Positions 6,682-11,181 of a DNA stretch of 11,181 nt are shown piece after piece. Every line of letters starts with the position of its first letter. Position 1 is the stretch's first letter. The position numbers and the translations under genes are program-made. Source of the DNA: Chloroflexota bacterium. Its GTDB lineage: Bacteria; Chloroflexota; Limnocylindria; P2-11E. The stretch lies in NCBI GenBank assembly GCA_005881085.1, contig VBGU01000063.1, positions 1 to 11,181 of the forward strand, read 5' to 3'. The notes below the pieces were generated by a model that saw only the letters and a program-made list of their open reading frames with translations, was not told the DNA's origin and did no database searches.

Positions 6682-7373
6682 CGGAAGAGTCGGGACACCG
6701 CGCGTACCAACAAGTCCCCGCTCAAGCCATCGCCGTAGAAGTCGTCGCCGAGGCGCACTTCGAAATGGAGATGCGGTCCGCCCTGCGGGTAGCCTGAGCT
6801 ACCGACCTCGCCGACGAGGGCGCCGGCTTCGATCCTCTGTCCGACGATGAGAGGCTCGACCGCGGAAAGATGCGCGTAGCGGGTGATCAAGCCCTTGCCG
6901 TGGTCGATCCACACCTGGCGTCCGCGTATGCGATCGAGCGTCGCCGCGGGCGTGTACCCAAGCGTGATCGCTTCGTAGAGGGCGATGTCCTGCTGCTCGC
7001 GGTTCCAGTCGAGGAAGCTCACGTCGACTCGCGCGACGGTCCCGCTCGCGGCGGCGAGCACCGGCGTCCCCGTCGGGGCGGGGAAGTCGATCCCCTCGTG
7101 GATGCCTCCGCGATAGTCGCGCGGCGCGCCCGGCAGGAGCTCCGGATCTTGGGGGATGTCGGCCCCCTCGATCGGCAACGCGAACATGCCCCAGAGCCGC
7201 ACGTAGGTCCGCGCGCTGCGGTCGCCGATGTCGGGTGACGTGGTGGCGACCGCGGGCATTGGCGTGTAGCGCGGCGGGAGAACGGGCGCCGCGGCCAGGG
7301 GTGCCGAACCCGACGCGGTCACCGCGACCACACCGAACAGGACAACACAGAGGATCGCGAGGACGATTCGCAC
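6678..7373 (-). CDS. Secreted or membrane-anchored M23 (LytM-type) metallopeptidase
   Basis: The 231-residue protein begins with a hydrophobic signal/anchor (MRIVLAILCVVLFGVVAVTA), followed by a Pro/Ala-rich linker. The M23 domain spans about 85-210: H92-x3-D96 in HEGIDFPAPTGTPVLA, YAHLS with His168, and PHLHFEV with His201 and His203. This is the full zinc ligand and catalytic set, so activity on peptidoglycan cross-bridges or stem peptides is expected outside the membrane. An insert of ~30 residues (about 119-150, DWNREQQDIALYEAITLGY...) lies between the early strand pair and RQVWIDHG. Such inserts often shape the substrate groove or bind a regulator. The start is GTG with no strong SD. The gene is divergent from the pyr operon. 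Confidence 0.92.
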   Translation of the reverse strand: MRIVLAILCVVLFGVVAVTASGSAPLAAAPVLPPRYTPMPAVATTSPDIGDRSARTYVRLWGMFALPIEGADIPQDPELLPGAPRDYRGGIHEGIDFPAPTGTPVLAAASGTVARVDVSFLDWNREQQDIALYEAITLGYTPAATLDRIRGRQVWIDHGKGLITRYAHLSAVEPLIVGQRIEAGALVGEVGSSGYPQGGPHLHFEVRLGDDFYGDGLSGDLLVRAVSRLFR

Positions 7374-7432
7374 GGCGACCTACGGTACCGCCGGAACCGT
7401 GCCAACCCAGCGCAAGGCGGTCTCATCAAACC

Positions 7433-7438
7433 TATACT
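7433..7438 (+). promoter_or_regulatory. Candidate -10 box of the pyr operon
   Basis: TATACT matches five of six positions of the -10 consensus. It would start transcription near 7445, leaving a leader of about 50 bases that just contains the PyrR-binding loop and the SD. The expected -35 position (about 7410-7415) has no good match to TTGACA. The spacing relative to the leader structure is the main support. Confidence 0.5.
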
Positions 7439-7454
7439 TCGGGGAGCGCCACCA

Positions 7455-7489
7455 CCTTTAACGACCGGTCCTGTGAGGCCGGGAAGGAG
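7455..7489 (+). promoter_or_regulatory. PyrR-binding RNA loop overlapping the pyrR Shine-Dalgarno
   Basis: Bases 7467-7480 read GGTCCTGTGAGGCC. They fit the known PyrR-loop consensus ARUCCNGNGAGRYU at every core position; the outer A-U pair is replaced by G-C, which keeps pairing. The lower stem is formed by CCTT (7455-7458) with AAGG (7484-7487), plus a possible T-G wobble, with an A-rich internal bulge (AACGA) on the 5' side as in other PyrR sites. The 3' side of the lower stem is part of the SD AAGGAG (7484-7489). PyrR bound with UMP would stabilise the hairpin and hide the SD, the translational-repression mode described for mycobacterial pyr operons. No terminator hairpin with a U-run is seen, so attenuation of the Bacillus kind is unlikely. 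Confidence 0.85.
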
Positions 7490-7495
7490 CGCCAG

Positions 7496-8032
7496 ACGAC
7501 CACGCTGCTCGCGGCGGACGACATCCGACGGGCCATCACGCGGATCGCGCACGAGATCGTCGAGCGCGACCGTGACCTCTCTCTTCTCGCCATCGTCGGT
7601 ATTCGCGCGCGCGGGGATGCGCTCGCCGCCCGAATCCAGGCCGCCATCCGGGCGAACGAGGGCGTCGACATACCGCTCGGCGCCATCGACATCACGCTTT
7701 ATCGAGACGACTTGACGCGGATCGGCTACGCGCCGGTCGTGCGCGAGTCGGAGATACCGTTCTCGGTCGACGGCCGTGTGGTCGTCCTCGTCGACGATGT
7801 GCTCTTCACCGGCCGCACGATCCGCGCCGCGATGGACGCGCTCGTCGACTACGGACGCCCGCGCGCCATCCGCCTCGCGGTCCTCGTCGACCGCGGGCAT
7901 CGCGAGCTGCCGATCCGCGCGGATTTCGTCGGCAAGAACGTGCCGACCACCGTCGGCGACGACGTCCGCGTGCACCTCGCCGAGGTCGATGGCCGCGATG
8001 AGGTCGAGATAGTCACGCGGGTGCCCGCATGA
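7496..8032 (+). CDS. pyrR: PyrR, UMP-responsive pyr operon RNA-binding regulator / uracil phosphoribosyltransferase
   Basis: The 178-residue product resembles Bacillus PyrR (181) along its whole length: IRRAITRIAHEIVER, IVGIRARG, IDITLYRDDL, the PRPP-binding loop VVVLVDDVLFTGRT (95-108), MDALVDYGRP, and the C-terminal VLVDRGHRELPIRADFVGKNVPT. It binds pyr leader RNA when UMP is high and often retains weak uracil phosphoribosyltransferase activity. The frame has no ATG, GTG or TTG near the family start; the nearest upstream in-frame GTG would add more than 60 unrelated residues running through the promoter and RNA loop. ACG at 7496 follows AAGGAG by six bases and gives MTTLLAADDIRRA, in register with the known N-terminus, so I use it. 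A sequencing or assembly error for ATG is the alternative. The stop overlaps the pyrB ATG (ATGA). Confidence 0.93.
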   Translation, partial: TTTLLAADDIRRAITRIAHEIVERDRDLSLLAIVGIRARGDALAARIQAAIRANEGVDIPLGAIDITLYRDDLTRIGYAPVVRESEIPFSVDGRVVVLVDDVLFTGRTIRAAMDALVDYGRPRAIRLAVLVDRGHRELPIRADFVGKNVPTTVGDDVRVHLAEVDGRDEVEIVTRVPA

Positions 8033-8988
8033 GGTGGACGCGCCGTCACGTTCTCGACACGGACGACTGGTCGCGTGACGAGATCGAGACTGTCCTCGAT
8101 CAGACCCGAGCCATGATCGAGATTCTTCAGCGGCCGATCCGTCGCGCGCCACCGCTTCGAGGACGCACGGTCATCCTCTTCTTCGCCGAGGCGTCGACTC
8201 GCACGCGCGTGTCCTTCGAGCTCGCCGCGAAGGCCCTATCTGCCGATGTGACAAACATCACCGCGAGCGGCTCGTCCGTCGAGAAGGGCGAGTCGTTGTA
8301 CGACACGGTTCGCACTCTGCAGGCGCTCGGGGGGGACGTCGTGGTGATGCGACATGCCTCATCGGGAGCTCCGTATTTCGTCGCCGAGCGGACGGACGCG
8401 GCCGTGATCAACGCTGGCGATGGATGGCATGCGCACCCCACGCAGGGTCTTCTCGATGCCTACACGCTCCGCGATGCGCTGGGCGATCTCGATGGCAAGC
8501 GCATCGTCGTCGTGGGCGATGTTCTGCACAGCCGCGTCGCGCGTTCGGACATCAACACCCTTGTACCGCTCGGCGCTCGGGTCACGCTCTCCGGCCCGCC
8601 GACACTAATTCCGACGGCGTGGCGATGCGGCCAGCTTCCGCCGGGCGTGACGTACGAGTCAGACCTCGACAAGGCGCTCGAGAGCGCCGACGCCGTTATC
8701 GCGCTGCGGCTTCAGCGCGAGCGTCAAGAGTCGGGACTTCTGCCGTCCCTTCGCGAATACTCGCGGGTCTGGGGCCTGACCGCCGATCGGGTCGCGCGGA
8801 TGCGGCCTGGAGCGCCGGTCATGCACCCCGGTCCGATGAACGAAGGGGTCGAGATCGACGCGGCGGTCGCCCACGGGAGCCGCTCGCTGATCGAGAAGCA
8901 AGTGACGAACGGCGTCGCCGTGCGGATGGCGCTCTTGTACTTGCTTGCCGGAGCAGGCACCGCAACGCAGGTTGACGACCGCGCATGA
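8029..8988 (+). CDS. pyrB: Aspartate carbamoyltransferase catalytic chain
   Basis: It condenses carbamoyl phosphate with aspartate to carbamoyl aspartate, the committed pyrimidine step, in the cytoplasm. The 319 residues are the usual catalytic-chain length. Visible motifs are the carbamoyl-phosphate loop STRTR (56-60), Lys86 in SSVEKGES, MRHASSGAPY (107-116), HPTQGLLD (136-143), DVLHSRVARSDI, LRLQRER and HPGPMNEG (266-273). The start is the ATG of the ATGA overlap with pyrR; no strong SD is present, so translation is probably coupled and falls under PyrR control. No pyrI regulatory chain is seen next to it, consistent with control by PyrR rather than by nucleotide allostery, though pyrI could lie elsewhere. 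Confidence 0.97.
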   Translation: MRWTRRHVLDTDDWSRDEIETVLDQTRAMIEILQRPIRRAPPLRGRTVILFFAEASTRTRVSFELAAKALSADVTNITASGSSVEKGESLYDTVRTLQALGGDVVVMRHASSGAPYFVAERTDAAVINAGDGWHAHPTQGLLDAYTLRDALGDLDGKRIVVVGDVLHSRVARSDINTLVPLGARVTLSGPPTLIPTAWRCGQLPPGVTYESDLDKALESADAVIALRLQRERQESGLLPSLREYSRVWGLTADRVARMRPGAPVMHPGPMNEGVEIDAAVAHGSRSLIEKQVTNGVAVRMALLYLLAGAGTATQVDDRA

Positions 8989-10193
8989 AACTCGAGGGTC
9001 GATACATCGAGGCACCTGGGTTCATGGACCTCCATGCGCACCTTCGCGAGCCGGGCTTTGAGGAATCGGAAACGCTTGCGACCGGCACGCACTCCGCGCT
9101 CCATGGTGGGTTCACGACTGTCTGCGCGATGCCGAACACGGATCCCGCGATCGATACGCCAGCGCTCGTGAAAGAGATCTACTCGCGAGCGCCTGGTTGG
9201 GCGGAGGGCGCACGCGTTTGGCCGATCGCCTCGATCACGCGAGGTCGCAAAGGCAAGGAGCTCGCCGATCTCGTCGAGCTCGCCGAGGCCGGCGCGGTCG
9301 CCTTCTCCGACGACGGCAATCCCGTGGAGGACGCGCGTCTCTTCCGTAGCGCGCTCGAGTACTCACGATCGGCCGGACGGGTGGTCATCGAGCACGCTCA
9401 AGACTTGTCGCTCTCGGCGAAGGGCGTGATGCACGAGGGCGCGGTCTCCGCTCGGCTTGGCCTGCCGGGGATGCCTGCAGCAGCCGAAGAGACCGCGGTT
9501 GCGCGCGACATCGCGCTCGCGAAAATGACCGGCGGGCGTCTCCACCTCACGCATCTTTCGACCGCCGGCTCGATCGAGCTCGTGCGGCGCGCCAAGGCAG
9601 ACGGCGCTCCCGTCACGTGCGACGTCACCCCGCATCACCTCGCGATGACCGATGAGTGGGTCGCGGGTTCTCGCGCGTTCGCATGGGAAGTCGAGGACGA
9701 GGCGCTGCGCGGTGTTCCATACGACTCCGCGACAAAGGTCAATCCGCCGCTCCGCACACGAGCAGACGTTCGTGCACTCTGGGTGGGGCTCGCGGACGGG
9801 ACAGTCGACGCGATCGCCACGGACCACGCTCCGCACGCCTCCACAAAAAAAGACGTTGAGTTCGATCAAGCGGCGTTCGGCATCTCCGGCCTCGAAACGG
9901 CTGTCCCGCTCGTCCTCGGTGGCGTACGCGCTGGCTGGGCTTCACTCCCGACGGTCATCGCCGCGTTGACCACCGGCCCAGCGCGGGTCCTCGGGGTCGA
10001 ACTGCCGGAAGGGGACCACGTCACGATCGACACGGAGGCGGAGTGGGTGGTCACGCCCGAGTCGCTCTTTTCGCTCGGGAAGAACACGCCGCTGATGGGG
10101 CGGTCGGTTATCGGAAGGGTCGACATCGCTGGCATCGGTTTGACGAAGCGCCGAGGAGGGCAACGTGTCGCCGAAGCGATCAGCCGTCGCTGA
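8985..10193 (+). CDS. pyrC: Dihydroorotase, N-terminally short
   Basis: It cyclises carbamoyl aspartate to dihydroorotate using two zinc ions. The metal and substrate residues are in place: DLHAHLREPG with His17, His19 and Arg21, MPNT (49-52), FSDDG (107-111) with the bridging Asp typical of this class, IEHAQD (His137), HLTHLST (His190), CDVTPHHL, KVNPPLR and ATDHAPH (Asp280). The product has 402 residues but begins only ten residues before the APGF.DLH strand. The usual ~40-residue N-terminal region (LI.NG.V..., ...D..I..GK) that builds the small beta domain is missing, and its C-terminal partner is also altered. An insert of ~20 residues (about 225-247) precedes KVNPPLR. The ATG overlaps the pyrB stop (ATGA), and no earlier in-frame part of the gene is evident. 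Confidence 0.94.
   Translation: MKLEGRYIEAPGFMDLHAHLREPGFEESETLATGTHSALHGGFTTVCAMPNTDPAIDTPALVKEIYSRAPGWAEGARVWPIASITRGRKGKELADLVELAEAGAVAFSDDGNPVEDARLFRSALEYSRSAGRVVIEHAQDLSLSAKGVMHEGAVSARLGLPGMPAAAEETAVARDIALAKMTGGRLHLTHLSTAGSIELVRRAKADGAPVTCDVTPHHLAMTDEWVAGSRAFAWEVEDEALRGVPYDSATKVNPPLRTRADVRALWVGLADGTVDAIATDHAPHASTKKDVEFDQAAFGISGLETAVPLVLGGVRAGWASLPTVIAALTTGPARVLGVELPEGDHVTIDTEAEWVVTPESLFSLGKNTPLMGRSVIGRVDIAGIGLTKRRGGQRVAEAISRR
10154..10167 (+). promoter_or_regulatory. Strong SD with in-frame GTG: alternative carA start inside pyrC
   Basis: AGGAGG (10154-10159) is followed after five bases by GTG (10165-10167). The frame stays open through 27 codons into the carA ATG at 10246, overlapping the end of pyrC by 29 bases. 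It would add MSPKRSAVAELEGQLHLYAP and seven more residues before the usual CarA N-terminus. The SD bases also encode Arg-Gly-Gly of PyrC, so they may be fortuitous. Confidence 0.4.
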
Positions 10194-10206
10194 GCTCGAA
10201 GGGCAA

Positions 10207-10236
10207 TTGCATCTTTATGCACCCGACACGTATAGT
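10207..10236 (+). promoter_or_regulatory. Candidate internal promoter for carA
   Basis: TATAGT (10231-10236) matches five of six -10 positions. Eighteen bases upstream, TTGCAT (10207-10212) is a weak -35. The patch between the pyrC stop and the carA ATG is clearly richer in A/T than the flanking genes. Initiation near 10243 would give a leaderless carA message, in line with the lack of an SD before 10246. Confidence 0.5.
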
Positions 10237-10244
10237 TATGCACC
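10215..10244 (+). repeat. 9-bp direct repeat TTATGCACC in the carA promoter
   Basis: TTATGCACC occurs at 10215-10223 and again at 10236-10244, with a start-to-start distance of 21 bases, about two helical turns. One copy lies between the proposed -35 and -10 boxes; the other runs from the end of the -10 to just before the ATG. This placement would suit a repressor binding one DNA face. No known operator was recognised. Confidence 0.6.
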
Positions 10245-10245
10245 G

Positions 10246-11181
10246 ATGACCAGGGCGGCGGTCCTCGGGCTGGAAGACGGCTCGACGTGGTGGGGTGAGG
10301 CGTTCGGCGACGGATCGCCCGCGTCGGGTGAGGTCGTGTTCAACACGGCGATGACCGGCTACCAGGAGATCGCGTCGGACGCCTCGTACAACGGACAGAT
10401 CGTCGTGCTGACGTACCCGCTCATCGGCAACTACGGGACGTTCGAGCGCGCCGCCGAGAGCCGGCGTCCGTGGGTCGAGGGCCTCATCGTTCGCGAGCTC
10501 GTCGCCACGTGCCGCGAGGGGACGATCGATCTCGAGGCGTACCTCCGCTCATACGGCGTGCCCGGACTCGCCGGCATCGACACGCGCGCGCTCGTCCGCC
10601 GCCTCCGCGCCAAGGGCACGCTTCGCGGCGCGATCCTGCAGGTGCCGCCGCACCGCTCGCAGAGCGAGGACATCGCGCGCGAGGCTGTTGCCACGGCGCG
10701 GTCTATCCCGGCGCTCGCGACGAAGCCACTCGTGGTCGAGTCGAGCGGGCTCGAGCGGCAGGTGGGGAGCGGACCCAGGGTCGCACTCCTCGACACGGGC
10801 GTGAAAGAGAACCAGATCCGCTGTCTCGTGCAGAAGGGCGCGACGGTCAAGGTCTTTCCGGCGACCGCGATGGCGCGCGAGATCCTGTCGTGGTCTCCCG
10901 ACGGGATCGTCATCTCGAACGGACCGGGCGACCCAGCGGCCATCCCGCTGATCGCGGCCGTGACCCGCACGCTCCTCGAAGCGGCATCGTCGCGAGGGAT
11001 GAACCGCGCGCTCCCGATCCTCGGGATCTGCCTCGGCCATCAGCTCGTCGGGCGCGCGATCGGCGCGACGACATCGCGCCTGCCGTGCGGCCATCACGGC
11101 GCGAACCATCCGGTGCAGGACCTGCGCACCGGCGGCGGCGCGATCACGAGCCAGAACCACGAGTTCCAGGTTGATGAAGCG
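10246..11181 (+). CDS. carA: Carbamoyl-phosphate synthase small (glutaminase) subunit, 3' end outside window
   Basis: The small subunit hydrolyses glutamine and passes ammonia to CarB for carbamoyl phosphate, used for pyrimidines and arginine. The window holds 312 codons of an expected ~370-380. Visible parts are the N-terminal domain (VLGLEDGSTWWGEAFG, FNTAMTGYQEI, VVLTYPLIGNYG, GIDTRALVRRLR) and the class I glutaminase domain (VALLDTGVKENQI, ISNGPGDPA, GICLGHQL with nucleophile Cys262, CGHHGANHPV and SQNHEF). The catalytic His/Glu pair lies past the edge. The ATG at 10246 puts the N-terminus in register with known CarA and is preferred over the GTG at 10165, which has the better SD. The gap to pyrC is 52 bases. 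carB is expected to follow. Confidence 0.96.
   Translation, partial: MTRAAVLGLEDGSTWWGEAFGDGSPASGEVVFNTAMTGYQEIASDASYNGQIVVLTYPLIGNYGTFERAAESRRPWVEGLIVRELVATCREGTIDLEAYLRSYGVPGLAGIDTRALVRRLRAKGTLRGAILQVPPHRSQSEDIAREAVATARSIPALATKPLVVESSGLERQVGSGPRVALLDTGVKENQIRCLVQKGATVKVFPATAMAREILSWSPDGIVISNGPGDPAAIPLIAAVTRTLLEAASSRGMNRALPILGICLGHQLVGRAIGATTSRLPCGHHGANHPVQDLRTGGGAITSQNHEFQVDEA

Noticed and set aside
7473..7475. GTG near the expected pyrR start
   Set aside because: It is in another reading frame and forms part of the conserved PyrR-loop core; it would need an indel to serve pyrR.
7235..7495. Extended pyrR reading from an ATG at 7235 or a GTG downstream of it
   Set aside because: The extra residues show no PyrR similarity and run through the peptidase gene's 5' end, the pyr promoter and the RNA loop.
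10470..11174. Plus-strand open frame inside carA
   Set aside because: It is a low-complexity Arg/Pro-rich frame overlapping the certain carA reading frame.

Overview
The window looks like chromosomal DNA from a high-GC bacterium: strongly G/C-biased third codon positions, short intergenic gaps, ATGA stop/start overlaps, several GTG starts, and genes without a visible Shine-Dalgarno (SD) sequence. A eukaryotic-type Ser/Thr kinase with a polytopic membrane half, and a pyrR-pyrB-pyrC-carA operon with a PyrR-binding RNA placed over the ribosome-binding site, fit Actinomycetota or a high-GC Chloroflexota-like lineage. This placement is inference; there is no rRNA or tRNA in the window. I see no mobile element, CRISPR array or phage gene.

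Left part (1-3400): the 3' end of a TfoX N-terminal-domain protein runs convergently into a membrane-anchored Ser/Thr protein kinase on the minus strand. Next, also on the minus strand, is a secreted protein built from two ~90-residue helical repeats.

Middle (3400-7373): glycogen/starch synthase (glgA) overlaps a GalT/HIT-like enzyme by ATGA, so the two form a likely translationally coupled sugar-nucleotide/glycogen pair. A Nudix-fold protein with a degraded Nudix box follows, with its own promoter. Then come a 60-residue zinc-ribbon protein and a convergent M23 (LytM-type) peptidase gene.

Right part (7374-11181): the de novo pyrimidine operon. Its leader carries a PyrR-binding loop whose lower stem includes the SD of pyrR. 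pyrR itself has no ATG/GTG/TTG at the expected place; an ACG codon sits at ideal distance from the SD. pyrR/pyrB and pyrB/pyrC overlap by ATGA. pyrC encodes a dihydroorotase that lacks most of the usual N-terminal strand region. carA, cut by the window end, has two competing starts: a GTG inside pyrC behind a perfect SD, or a conventional ATG nine bases after a TATAGT -10 box in a local AT-rich patch that carries a 9-bp direct repeat. Together the genes suggest UMP-feedback control of pyrimidine synthesis through PyrR, with an optional separate input at carA, whose product also feeds arginine synthesis.

The most interesting signals are regulatory: the PyrR loop over the SD, the ACG start, and the carA start/promoter arrangement. 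I do not see a wholly new multi-gene system.
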